A stretch of 64,000 nucleotides of DNA from Lachnotalea glycerini (GCF_003201285.1 NZ_QICS01000011.1:62001-126000), one strand, 5' to 3'. Positions 46,108 to 54,642 are shown, counted from the first letter of the stretch. A program made the numbers and translations. The notes: generated by a model from the sequence alone, not told the origin.

Positions 46108-47519
46108 TAGTTGCCCTCCTCTATTGCATTGTATTTGCTAACAAAGCAGTATTCTTTCATCATCATTTCAACTTCTTTTTTAATACGTTTACAACAATCT
46201 TTTTTCTTTTCAATTGACAAATTTGTCAGATTATCAACAGAAGCAACACATACTTTACAATATCTGTATGCCCAACACTCTTTACACATATCATCTCCTA
46301 GCTTGCCTATATTTAATATTGTATTAATATTTTGATAAAAAAATCCATTTTTTAAATCTCCAATCTTTGAAACTGAAGATATTTCACTTACTTTCTCACA
46401 AGGAAAAAAATTACCGTCTACATTGACAAACAAGCGAAATGCTCCCGGAATACATGGCCCAGATGGATGTGATATAGGTTTTACACCATTTTCAGTTATG
46501 TAGAATTGCTTATAATGTTCTCTTAATTTATAATAATAATTTTTAACCATTTTTGAGCAACAGCTCTCATCTAATTTTCCAATAAGAATTAAAATACATT
46601 TAAACAATTCGTAGCGCTGAGAAATAATATTATTTTCTTTTTGAACATTATGTTCTCCATCCTTGTATCGGTTGCTAACAGTAGAAACCGATAATTCTGT
46701 TTCTTTTAGTATATTTGTATTTGTGAAAAATTCATTGCAGCCCATAAAATCTGACGAGACAGAAAGAACAACACTAAACATCATTCTTTTAGCCAAATTA
46801 GGATAGCTTTCTTTTATCCTTTCAATATTTTTCATAATAGTATAAAATGAGCCCTTATCACTATCTTTAAATTTTCGATTCATATCATGTATTTTCTGAT
46901 CTCCGTCAATACTTATTGTTATAGAAAATTTATGTTCTTCTAAAAAGCTTAAATAGTTCTCATTAAAAACTGTTCCATTCGTAGTTAATGTAAAATAGTA
47001 GTTTTTACCTGGATATTTTTCTAAAGCATATAAAACAGTATCTTTTATTACATCGAAATTCAATAAAGGTTCACCACCATAAAAGCCTATACAAACCCTA
47101 TCTGATTCTGAACTATTTTGAATCAAAAAATCTATTGCATTTTGAGCCGTCTCTAAACTCATTATTTTTTTATCATGAGACCTATTCAAATAATTTCCTG
47201 AATATACACAATATTCACAGCGTAAGTTACAATCCTGTGTGACTTGCAAACAAATTGATTGTAGTTTACTTGTTAGATAGCTCTGTATTATTTTGCTCAT
47301 TGGATGTTCTATTTTTTCAATTTTGTTACAAGATAAATATCCTCTTTTTTTTAATCGTTCTATGCTCGAATATATACTTTTATCCATTTCTTTTGAATTT
47401 TTATTCACAAAGTATTTAAATAACAAAAAATCTATTTGTAAAATATTATTTTTATTTACATCATAAAGAAAATATTCATCTGCTACGTTAAATAAATGTA
47501 TAAACGGACTATCATTCAT
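46107..47519 (-). CDS. Radical SAM/SPASM peptide maturase (CcpM type)
   Basis: A 470-residue enzyme. Residues 1-80 should be a RiPP-recognition segment (NDSPFIHLFNVADEYFLYDV). The radical SAM cluster is bound by Cys97, Cys101 and Cys104 in QDCNLRCEYCVYSG, with GFYGGEPLLN as the SAM-binding motif. The C-terminal SPASM region has many Cys (CIPGAF, FPCEKVS, MCKECWAYRYCKVCVAS, KDCCKR) for auxiliary iron-sulfur clusters. Such enzymes form thioether or other bonds in peptides. The precursor gene lies directly upstream at 47594-47716, followed by a hairpin. The reaction here is not determined by sequence. Confidence 0.88.
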   Translation of the reverse strand: MNDSPFIHLFNVADEYFLYDVNKNNILQIDFLLFKYFVNKNSKEMDKSIYSSIERLKKRGYLSCNKIEKIEHPMSKIIQSYLTSKLQSICLQVTQDCNLRCEYCVYSGNYLNRSHDKKIMSLETAQNAIDFLIQNSSESDRVCIGFYGGEPLLNFDVIKDTVLYALEKYPGKNYYFTLTTNGTVFNENYLSFLEEHKFSITISIDGDQKIHDMNRKFKDSDKGSFYTIMKNIERIKESYPNLAKRMMFSVVLSVSSDFMGCNEFFTNTNILKETELSVSTVSNRYKDGEHNVQKENNIISQRYELFKCILILIGKLDESCCSKMVKNYYYKLREHYKQFYITENGVKPISHPSGPCIPGAFRLFVNVDGNFFPCEKVSEISSVSKIGDLKNGFFYQNINTILNIGKLGDDMCKECWAYRYCKVCVASVDNLTNLSIEKKKDCCKRIKKEVEMMMKEYCFVSKYNAIEEGN

Positions 47520-47540
47520 ACTATTTCCTCCTTGTCAAAA

Positions 47541-47563
47541 GGCTATTGCTTTAAGCAATAGCC
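47541..47563 (-). terminator. Attenuating hairpin between precursor and maturase genes
   Basis: GGCTATTGC/GCAATAGCC (47541-47549, 47555-47563) is a perfect 9-bp stem with loop TTTAA, followed by TTTT on the minus strand. It would give more precursor mRNA than maturase mRNA, as is common in RiPP operons. Confidence 0.75.
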
Positions 47564-47593
47564 TTGGTTTAAGATGATTATGACCCATCTTAC

Positions 47594-47716
47594 TCACATA
47601 TTATTTTCAAGTCTTTCTCCCCAATAATAATACATGCTTTTGCTGAAGCAATAACAACTGCCATATGTTGTGCTGATGTCAAAGCTCCCAGTTGTTCTTT
47701 TTCCAAGTTTTTTCAT
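47594..47716 (-). CDS. Short RiPP precursor peptide, 40 residues, MKKLGK start
   Basis: This small gene has a strong AAAGGAGGG site six bases before its ATG. It encodes 40 residues: an N-terminal leader starting MKKLGKRTTGSFDIS and a core containing YGSCYCFSKSMYYYWGE, ending NNM. There are two Cys (21 and 23) in a CYC motif, four Tyr and a Trp near them. The MKKLGK start matches what I recall for the Cys-rich clostridial precursors processed by CcpM-type maturases, but those usually have many more Cys. It is directly upstream of the maturase gene with an attenuating hairpin between. No double-glycine site is present. Confidence 0.72.
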   Translation of the reverse strand: MKKLGKRTTGSFDISTTYGSCYCFSKSMYYYWGERLENNM

Positions 47717-47778
47717 TATACATCCCTCCTTTGTATTCAATATTTATATACTTAACAAAGATTTCTTTGTGTATATAC

Positions 47779-48444
47779 TTATGCGCGACTGGCGATATCC
47801 GCTATATTGTTTATCATTCCCTCCGTTTCATTTGAAAGAGAATCGTCTGAACTAATATTATCTGCAGAGCTTTCTTCGGCTTTATTTAATCCGTGATTTC
47901 TTCCCTGATCGTCAACAAGAGTCTCTGTTGGTTTCGATAGTTCCAAACTCATTGTCACTTCCATTCCCCCCATACTAGTAGTAATTACAAGAACTCTGGA
48001 TCCATCTGCTTTAACTACTATTTCAGAATCAGTATTTGTTTTCGCTTTATCCGACTTTTTTAAACTGTTAATATCATCTTTTTCTAAATCTTCAAATATT
48101 TTATTCCAAAATTCTTTATTCCCCAACTTTTCAGTAATTTCATCAGCAGTTTCCTTACTAACAGACGAACTTACACCCAAATTAGAATTATCTTGATTAT
48201 CTTCATTAATATTTAAGGTTTTACTTTTTGAATTCATGTTTAGAATTGGTATAGTACTATCTGCCTTACTATACGTTATACTACTGTCTAATTCATTTTC
48301 CATATTTTCTTGTATATATGTATCTAGTTTTGAGTCATTATTGATTATAGCGTCTAATTTATTTTTAAAATTGGACATTTCCTTTTTATATGGTTTTTCT
48401 CCTGCTATATTACTAACTGTTTTGTTGATACTATTAATATTCAT
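47779..48444 (-). CDS. Hypothetical hydrophilic protein in the peptide island
   Basis: A 221-residue protein with no signal peptide, no membrane segment and many Ser, Asn, Asp, Glu and Lys. The N-terminus (NINSINKTVSNIAG) and C-terminus are probably flexible. A short conserved-looking stretch is VVKADGSRVLVITTSMGGME near residue 145-165, followed by VTMSLELSKPTETL, which reads as two beta strands. I do not recognise a family. It lies between the ABC exporter and the precursor genes, with a GGAGAG ribosome site. It could be a substrate, an immunity factor or a chaperone; the sequence gives no basis to decide. Confidence 0.6.
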   Translation of the reverse strand: MNINSINKTVSNIAGEKPYKKEMSNFKNKLDAIINNDSKLDTYIQENMENELDSSITYSKADSTIPILNMNSKSKTLNINEDNQDNSNLGVSSSVSKETADEITEKLGNKEFWNKIFEDLEKDDINSLKKSDKAKTNTDSEIVVKADGSRVLVITTSMGGMEVTMSLELSKPTETLVDDQGRNHGLNKAEESSADNISSDDSLSNETEGMINNIADIASRA

Positions 48445-48507
48445 AGGCTCTCCTTTATAAAAACTAAATTTTTTTAAGTAAATAAATTGTTAACTGGCAA
48501 TAACACT

Positions 48508-50214
48508 TTAAATTTTAACTATCATACTGTTAAACATTTTATTATTTTTATATAAGCTTTCATAATCCCCTATTTCCACATCCTTTCCTGACTGCATAAA
48601 AACAATTCGTTCCACTTTCTTTAAAACATCTTGTTTATGTGTAACTAAGATAACAGTTCTATTTTTTAGTCCAGAATATAGTAAATTATTTATTTGCATT
48701 TCAGAAAATATATCTGCATTAGAAGTTGCCTCATCCAATATAATAATTGGTTTATTATGAATCAAAGCTCTTGCCATTGCTATTTTTTGTTTCTGTCCTC
48801 CCGAAAGCAGTATTCCATTTTCACCTACGTTATAATCCAAAGATACTTCTTTTACAAAACTTTCCAATCCACTATCCTTAACAGCTCTCATTATCTCAGC
48901 CTCAGTGATTCGCTTATATAGTGCAATATTATTACGTATCGTGTTATTAAATAAATAAACCTGCTGACTTACTACAGCTATCAGGTTTCTATATTTTTTA
49001 AGAGAATAAGTAGATATATCCTGGCCATTTAACAGTATTTTTCCTTGATTTGGCTCATACATCTTGTTAATTAAATTTATAATTGTAGTTTTTCCACATC
49101 CATTTCTTCCAATTAATGCTGTTTTACTTCCTTCTGGAAATACAATATTTATATTATCTAATACCACTTTACTTTTTTCATAAGAAAAAGTAACATTTTG
49201 GATTACTAAATCTCCGCTATCTGGATTATCGTTGACATTTATATTTTCAATTTCTTCTTCTAATATCATAAATTCATAAAAACGCTTTGTAGATGGAATT
49301 ACACCTGATAATAGATATCCTATATTTAATATACTTGAGATTGGCTCTGTCACATATGTACTATAAGTTATAAAAGCAAACACGCTTCCTACCGTGAGTT
49401 GAAATTTAAATACCATATTGGCTCCAATTATATATATAATCATAGTTAAGAATTGAATTATCAGTACATCTATCGTTGAATTCCATTGATCCAACATATT
49501 CAATTCTTTTTCTTCTGAAACTACAAACTTTTTCTTTTCTTTAAATTCACTGTATTTATTCTCATATATTCCAAAAAGTTTTACTTCACGTATTCCACCA
49601 ATTGAATCTCCAAACCATTTAGCATAATCTCTACTTTTTTCTATATAGACATCCATTAAAGTTTTTCTTTTTTTTGCAAAATACTTCATCGAATAATATT
49701 TTACCGGAATCATAAGAAGCACTATTAAAGTCATTTTAAAATTTATTAAAAAAAGACCTATAATTCCCCCTGCTATGCAGAACATTTGTGTTACTACAAA
49801 AAACATTCCTTTATCAGTAATGGAAGTCATTTTGCTAATATCCGTATTAATGCTATTCAAGATTTCAGCATAATTGAAGTTTCCAAAATAATCTATCTTC
49901 ATTTTCAATAAGTGTGAAAAGGCTTGTTTGCTAAGCATATATTCTATTTTTGCTGCTATACTAATCCTTTGTTTCTCCTTAAAAACATCAATGATCAAAT
50001 TAGCTACATACAAAGTAGCTGATAATACCACTAATTTTACAAGTAATTGCTGATCTCTTCCAATAAAACCTTTATCCATTATACTCTTACTTAATAAAGG
50101 TATACACATATTAAATATTGTAGATATCAGCAAACACAAGATAATCGATATGATTGCTTTTTTATAATCTTTAAGCAAATTTAATAATTTTTTTACTGCT
50201 TCTTTATCATTCAT
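48508..50214 (-). CDS. ABC exporter (membrane and ATPase fused), no peptidase domain
   Basis: A 568-residue half-transporter. Six helices fill residues about 1-310 and the nucleotide-binding domain follows: Walker A LIGRNGCGKTTIINL, Q-loop SQQVYLFNNTIRNNI, signature LSGGQKQKIAMARAL, Walker B PIIILDEATSNAD. It lacks the N-terminal C39 domain that the exporter at 51884 has. It may export the matured 40-residue peptide, or confer immunity. It lies in the same direction as the maturase genes, 63 bases before the unknown 221-residue gene. Confidence 0.92.
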   Translation of the reverse strand: MNDKEAVKKLLNLLKDYKKAIISIILCLLISTIFNMCIPLLSKSIMDKGFIGRDQQLLVKLVVLSATLYVANLIIDVFKEKQRISIAAKIEYMLSKQAFSHLLKMKIDYFGNFNYAEILNSINTDISKMTSITDKGMFFVVTQMFCIAGGIIGLFLINFKMTLIVLLMIPVKYYSMKYFAKKRKTLMDVYIEKSRDYAKWFGDSIGGIREVKLFGIYENKYSEFKEKKKFVVSEEKELNMLDQWNSTIDVLIIQFLTMIIYIIGANMVFKFQLTVGSVFAFITYSTYVTEPISSILNIGYLLSGVIPSTKRFYEFMILEEEIENINVNDNPDSGDLVIQNVTFSYEKSKVVLDNINIVFPEGSKTALIGRNGCGKTTIINLINKMYEPNQGKILLNGQDISTYSLKKYRNLIAVVSQQVYLFNNTIRNNIALYKRITEAEIMRAVKDSGLESFVKEVSLDYNVGENGILLSGGQKQKIAMARALIHNKPIIILDEATSNADIFSEMQINNLLYSGLKNRTVILVTHKQDVLKKVERIVFMQSGKDVEIGDYESLYKNNKMFNSMIVKI

Positions 50215-50465
50215 AAATAGCTCCCATTAATATATACGGCCAAAATTTAATATGCGTCTATATATCAATACATTTAATAGTTAAATTCTTAAATTGCATA
50301 TTTTATTTCTATCTCATTTTCATCAGTCAAATATAATTATCTTTTGCTTTTAATTATATCATTTAAAATTCTATATTTATATATCGTCTACATAATTCGT
50401 CATTTAAGAGCAAAAAAAAACATGCTATAATTAGTATATATACTATAATAACTATAAAAATTATT
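50215..50465. other. AT-rich gap between exporter and LytTR genes
   Basis: About 250 bases. A short palindrome AGTATATATACT (about 50440) is followed on the minus strand by a run of nine T near 50411-50420 and may terminate the LytTR transcript. A TTGACT near 50330 may begin a promoter for the exporter gene, but its -10 partner is poor. No gene is seen. Confidence 0.35.
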
Positions 50466-51179
50466 CTATTTTATTTCATAATATTTATCTTCAACCAGTT
50501 TATATTTTTGTCTCGGAACTGGCAAAAACTCTCCTGTCCTTAACTGAACTTTATATCTAATAATACTGCTAATATATTTCTGATTTACTAGAAAACTTTT
50601 ATGAATTCGCATAAACTTATTTCTATCTAAAATTTCTTCTATATGGTCTAGTTTATCATACAAGGAATATGTAACCTCACTTTTTAATAGTAAATGAAAT
50701 ATCACTTTATGTTTTTTACTTTCTATATAAATGATATGATCTCTTAATATCACTGTTTCTCCTTCCAGAAAATCAAACTTTACTTTTAAATTACTAATTT
50801 CAAGTTTTTGAATAATAGATTCTAAACACTCTGGTAACATATCATGAATCTTGTCTTTCAATATAAATCGAAAAGCATTTACTTTATATCCTTCAATTGC
50901 ATAATAAATAAATTCTGATACAACTACCAAAAATGCTTCCTTATTAAGTTCTCTCATTTTTCTTGTTACTTCTAAAAAATTAATATCCGGTCTATCAATA
51001 TAAAAAAATACAACCTGATATTGACATACCTCTAAGTCCAGACTGCAAAATTTAGTTAACGAATCATATGTCTTAATCTCACAATCATTTATATTATAAT
51101 GAAATAATAAATCATCTAACTGATATTTTATTTTTTTTATATGAAATATTTCATCATTACATATAGCTATTTTAAGCAA
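50466..51179 (-). CDS. LytTR-family regulator with degenerate receiver domain
   Basis: A 237-residue AgrA/VirR-like protein. The C-terminal LytTR DNA-binding domain (about 130-237) has IIYIESKKHKVIFHL and KFMRIHKSFLVNQKYI. The N-terminal receiver keeps the Asp-Glu of ICNDE and a Lys in FILKDK, but the phosphoacceptor position is Tyr60 (FFYIDRPD, where active receivers have F-L-D-I). No histidine kinase is encoded anywhere in the island. It therefore probably works without phosphorylation. The start is TTG at 51179, with TTTGGAGG about 10 bases before. It is likely the island's own regulator. Confidence 0.85.
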   Translation of the reverse strand: MLKIAICNDEIFHIKKIKYQLDDLLFHYNINDCEIKTYDSLTKFCSLDLEVCQYQVVFFYIDRPDINFLEVTRKMRELNKEAFLVVVSEFIYYAIEGYKVNAFRFILKDKIHDMLPECLESIIQKLEISNLKVKFDFLEGETVILRDHIIYIESKKHKVIFHLLLKSEVTYSLYDKLDHIEEILDRNKFMRIHKSFLVNQKYISSIIRYKVQLRTGEFLPVPRQKYKLVEDKYYEIK

Positions 51180-51257
51180 TCTCTAAATACCTCCAAATTA
51201 CTGATAGAATTAATAAATATATCGGTATACTATTTGATTTTATTAGTTTTCATTGAG

Positions 51258-51293
51258 TAATACTTTACAAAATTTTAGAACAACAAAGTATTA
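51258..51293. promoter_or_regulatory. Inverted repeat upstream of the LytTR gene
   Basis: TAATACTTT/AAAGTATTA (51258-51266, 51285-51293) is a perfect 9-bp inverted repeat with an 18-base loop between the HlyD-like and LytTR genes. It could be an operator or a weak transcript hairpin; no T-run follows. Confidence 0.4.
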
Positions 51294-51352
51294 TCTCTGA
51301 AATAAAACTAATATATTATCAACTAAATTTCAATAAAGAAGCAATAATGAAA

Positions 51353-51871
51353 TCATATTACTTTTTCCAATATGTAGTTGAAATAGGTTGTCTTATAACT
51401 AATTATACTAACTTTAGCTTCCATTCCATTTTTTATCTCTACAATATTTCCTTTTTTGTCAGTAAGTACGTTACAATCAAGGATACAAGATGCTGTATAG
51501 TATTTCATGCCACTGTTTTGATCTACTACTACATCATGACTAATACTATCTATTGTCGAATTTATCACACCATAAACACTTCTTGATAATGATATTATTT
51601 CTATACGAACATCATCATTTTCTTTGATGCTGCCTATACTAGTATTTTCAATATATATCTTACATATATTAAGATTTCTGTCTATTTCACCAGAAGCAGT
51701 GATTGCGACCTCTTTTTCTGCATACAAAGACCATGTTACGATACTAATTAAAATGGCCGCAATAATATAAACGATATATTTTAAAAATTTATAGGAACAT
51801 GATGCTAAGTAGCCATTCACAAAACTTTTAGCATCTGTTAAATCTTCCAGGTTTTCAATCTTATATCTCAC
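51353..51871 (-). CDS. Very short HlyD-like export accessory protein
   Basis: A 172-residue membrane-anchored protein. A cytosolic N-terminus (YKIENLEDLTDAKSF) is followed by one helix (FLKYIVYIIAAILISIVTWSLY), then a beta-rich external domain with EKEVAITASGEIDR and a C-terminal MEAKVSIISYKTTYFNYIL, as in membrane-fusion proteins of bacteriocin exporters. Full adaptors have about 400 residues and a long coiled coil, which is missing here. It starts with GTG at 51871, preceded by AGGAGG, 13 bases after the exporter gene. It probably assists the C39 exporter. Confidence 0.75.
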   Translation of the reverse strand: MRYKIENLEDLTDAKSFVNGYLASCSYKFLKYIVYIIAAILISIVTWSLYAEKEVAITASGEIDRNLNICKIYIENTSIGSIKENDDVRIEIISLSRSVYGVINSTIDSISHDVVVDQNSGMKYYTASCILDCNVLTDKKGNIVEIKNGMEAKVSIISYKTTYFNYILEKVI

Positions 51872-51883
51872 TATAGCTTCCTC

Positions 51884-54079
51884 CTATTCGTTATTGGATA
51901 CTATTTTATGTTCTTCACTATCTAATGTTTGTTCTGCCCATAGATTGTAATAATATCCTTTTTTATACAAAAGTTTTTTATGGTCACCTTCTTCAATTAT
52001 TCTGCCCTTGTCCATAACATAAATCTTTTGACATTTTTTAATCGTGCTTAATCGATGTGCGATTATGATTGTAGTAACATTCCTTGTGCATTCATCTAAC
52101 GTTCTTTGTATTGCTCTTTCAGTTATAGAATCAAGATTCGATGTTGCTTCATCCATGATAAGTATTTCTGGATTCTTTAGTAGTGCTCTTGCGATAGATA
52201 ATCGCTGTCTTTGTCCACCTGATAGGTTTGATCCCTTTTCCTCCAAAGGAGTTTTATATCTTAATGGCAAACTTTCTATATAGTCATGTATCTGAGCTTT
52301 TTTGCAAGCATCAACCATCTCTTCATAAGTGATGCCCTCTCTTGCAAACTCTAAATTTTCTTTTATGGTACTTGAAAAGAAAAAGGAGTCCTGCGAAATG
52401 TAGCTTACCTTACTTCTTAAAATTTCTTTATCTATCTCATTTATCTCATAATTATTTATAATTATTTTACCTTGCTTTACTTCATAAAATCCCATTAAAA
52501 GCTTAGCTATCGTTGTTTTTCCTGATCCGCTTTCTCCTACTAAAGCAATTCTTTCTCCATTGCTTATATGAATATTTATGTCGTTTAAAACATTATCCCT
52601 CACACCGTATGCAAAATTCACATTTTCTAAAGAGATACAACCCGCAAGAGTTTCTGGCTTGATACATTCATTCTCCGATTTTTCTAATTCCAAATCTAAT
52701 ATTTCCCCTAATCTGTCACTGGCAACGATTGCCCCTTGAAGCTGTGGCTGTAAATTGATTAATCTTCCTATCGGCTGAATAAAATAGGCAAGAAGTGCAT
52801 TAAAGCTAATAAGCTCACCTATGCTGACTTCACCATTTAGCACAAGACTACTCCCAAACCATAATAAGCATATGCTAAATCCACCACTAACGGTATTCAT
52901 TAATGTCTCTTGTACATTATAAGTGCATCCATGTTTAAAACAGCTTTTCATAAACTTTAAAAAATTATTTTCCGTCTTCACCTGTACTAAACCTTCACCA
53001 TTAAAAGCTTTTACCGTTTCTATCCCTTCTAATGATTCAACTAAAAAAGAGGTTAGAGAAGCATTATCTTCCATCACTCTTCTATTTACTTTTTTTATTA
53101 TATTTTTAAAACCAAATACTAATACTAAATATAAAATTATGGGAACAAAACATGTAAAAAACAATTTTGCATTCTGAAGATATAGAATCACTCCACCCAC
53201 ACCTGCCATTAAGACATCAATCATTAAAGTTAATGTAACAGAAGATATAGCGTTTCTAATTTTATCACCGTCATTAAATCTTGAGATAATTTCTCCTACT
53301 TTTCTCGTACCAAAAAAATTCATCGGAAGTTTAATAACATGATTATAATACCCAAGAAGTAATGGAACATCTATGTTTTGAGCCATATACAATAATAGCA
53401 TTTTTCTAAAAAATTCAGTTATTATTTTAAAAAGCAATAGTATAAGCATTGCTATTGATATGGAATGTAAATTAGCTCCAAGATTATTCGGTAATATATC
53501 ATCTATTAAAAATTTATAATAAAATGAGCCTGCTATTCCTAGAACAGTAACTAATAGAGAGGCTATAAATATGTTTAATAAAAGACCTTTTTGAACTTTA
53601 ATAAGCCCCCAGAATCTTTGAAAAATTCCTTTCGTCTCATCACCTTTTTCAAATATAGCGGTTGGAGTCAGAAAAATTAAAACATCACTCCAAATTTTAA
53701 AGAAATCATCTGGTTTATATTTCATCATCCCCCTGCCTGGATCAGCGACTAATATATAGTTCTTTGTAATTTTATGTACTACTACAAAATGAAGCAATGC
53801 ATCATCTATAATAACATGTGCAATGAGAGGAGTTGGAAGATTATCAAATATTTCTTCTTTTTTTTCTACCCTGACTGCCTTGGTACTAAATTTTAGTTTC
53901 TGAGCTGCTTGAATAATTCCGTATACGGAAGTTCCTTCTAAGTCGGTACCTGCCGCTTCTCTTATTTTTGATACAGAGAGCTTTAACCCATACTGCTTGG
54001 CAATTGTAGCTATACAAGCTGGGCCGCAGTCTTGTATATCATGTTGTTTTACACAATAATATTTTTTTAATATATCCAT
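51884..54079 (-). CDS. Peptidase-containing ABC exporter (C39, bacteriocin type)
   Basis: A 731-residue transporter. Residues 1-140 are a C39 Cys protease: Gln12 and Cys18 in KQHDIQDCGPACIATIAK, His in LLHFVVVHK and Asp in VADPGRGMM. Residues 160-460 are the membrane domain. The ATPase has Walker A GESGSGKTTIAKLL, signature NLSGGQRQRLSIARAL and Walker B EILIMDEATSNLDS. It should cleave after the Gly-Gly of the two short peptides encoded just upstream and export their cores. The ATG follows AAGGTG. A strong hairpin lies between the peptide genes and this gene. Confidence 0.95.
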   Translation of the reverse strand: MDILKKYYCVKQHDIQDCGPACIATIAKQYGLKLSVSKIREAAGTDLEGTSVYGIIQAAQKLKFSTKAVRVEKKEEIFDNLPTPLIAHVIIDDALLHFVVVHKITKNYILVADPGRGMMKYKPDDFFKIWSDVLIFLTPTAIFEKGDETKGIFQRFWGLIKVQKGLLLNIFIASLLVTVLGIAGSFYYKFLIDDILPNNLGANLHSISIAMLILLLFKIITEFFRKMLLLYMAQNIDVPLLLGYYNHVIKLPMNFFGTRKVGEIISRFNDGDKIRNAISSVTLTLMIDVLMAGVGGVILYLQNAKLFFTCFVPIILYLVLVFGFKNIIKKVNRRVMEDNASLTSFLVESLEGIETVKAFNGEGLVQVKTENNFLKFMKSCFKHGCTYNVQETLMNTVSGGFSICLLWFGSSLVLNGEVSIGELISFNALLAYFIQPIGRLINLQPQLQGAIVASDRLGEILDLELEKSENECIKPETLAGCISLENVNFAYGVRDNVLNDINIHISNGERIALVGESGSGKTTIAKLLMGFYEVKQGKIIINNYEINEIDKEILRSKVSYISQDSFFFSSTIKENLEFAREGITYEEMVDACKKAQIHDYIESLPLRYKTPLEEKGSNLSGGQRQRLSIARALLKNPEILIMDEATSNLDSITERAIQRTLDECTRNVTTIIIAHRLSTIKKCQKIYVMDKGRIIEEGDHKKLLYKKGYYYNLWAEQTLDSEEHKIVSNNE

Positions 54080-54136
54080 GTTTTCACCTTGTTTTTCGTA
54101 ATAGTTAATCGCTTGTTTGATTCAACTTTTGTAAGA

Positions 54137-54165
54137 AAAGCTGATTTCAAAATGAAATCAGCTTT
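54137..54165 (-). terminator. Strong hairpin between the double-glycine peptides and the exporter gene
   Basis: AAAGCTGATTTCA/TGAAATCAGCTTT (54137-54149, 54153-54165) is a perfect 13-bp stem with loop AAA and TTTTCTT after it on the minus strand. It should terminate most transcripts, leaving the peptide mRNA in excess. Confidence 0.8.
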
Positions 54166-54188
54166 CCAGGCATAACCTATTAAGTTGT

Positions 54189-54365
54189 TTACGCCACCTC
54201 TACTACTTTCCAATCACCGGTAGTGGTAAGACTTTTTGCCCACTCTCTTGCTTTTGCATCTGAATCAAATTTTTGTTGCATTTTGCCATTTGGAGTATCA
54301 TAAACAATAGCTAACCATTTACCGCCTAAAATTTCTTTTTGTTCTTTTATTGTTAAGTTTAACAT
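54189..54365 (-). CDS. Double-glycine leader peptide 2 (58 residues, Cys-free core)
   Basis: A small gene with GGAGG before the ATG. The leader is MLNLTIKEQKEILGG, and cleavage after GG gives a core of 43 residues beginning KWLAIVYDTPNGKMQQ and ending WKVVEVA. The core has no Cys, Ser-dehydration pattern or Gly-zipper, so a lanthipeptide or class IIa pediocin form is unlikely. The alternation of strand-like (WLAIVYD, WKVVEVA) and helix-like (DAKAREWAKSL) segments suggests a small folded domain. It is paralogous to the neighbouring peptide in leader and layout. Function (bacteriocin or signal) is unknown. Confidence 0.8.
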   Translation of the reverse strand: MLNLTIKEQKEILGGKWLAIVYDTPNGKMQQKFDSDAKAREWAKSLTTTGDWKVVEVA

Positions 54366-54396
54366 TTGAATGTCCTCCTTGCATAATTATTATATG

Positions 54397-54591
54397 TTAG
54401 TCTTCTATTACTAAACTTATTCGATAATGATAACCATCTGGAAGACCAGACACTTCAAGTGCATGCTCAGCTCGTGCCTTAGTACCATATGAAGATGTAC
54501 TTACTATATTACCATTTGAATCAAAAATCATTAGTTCATAGTAATTACCACCTAAAATCTTTTTTTGTTCTTTGATTGATAAGTCTAACAT
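54397..54591 (-). CDS. Double-glycine leader peptide 1 (64 residues, Cys-free core)
   Basis: First gene of the island. The leader MLDLSIKEQKKILGG is almost identical in pattern to peptide 2, and the core of 49 residues begins NYYELMIFDSNGN and ends YRISLVIED. It has no Cys. The pattern of strand (YELMIFD), turn (SNGN), strand, helix (KARAEHALEV) and strand (HYRISLVIE) matches that of peptide 2 (ELM-IFDSNG against LAI-VYDTPNG). The ATG has a GGAGG ribosome site, and a strong promoter lies upstream at 54643-54671. The pair may form a two-peptide system; the gap between the genes is 31 bases. Confidence 0.82.
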   Translation of the reverse strand: MLDLSIKEQKKILGGNYYELMIFDSNGNIVSTSSYGTKARAEHALEVSGLPDGYHYRISLVIED

Positions 54592-54642
54592 TTTAATAAC
54601 CTCCTTTTATAATGATATGTTTATATTAATAGTTCCAATTAT

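Noticed and set aside
54189-54591. Lanthipeptide or pediocin-type bacteriocin
   Set aside because: The cores have no Cys, no LanM/LanBC gene is present and there is no YGNG motif.
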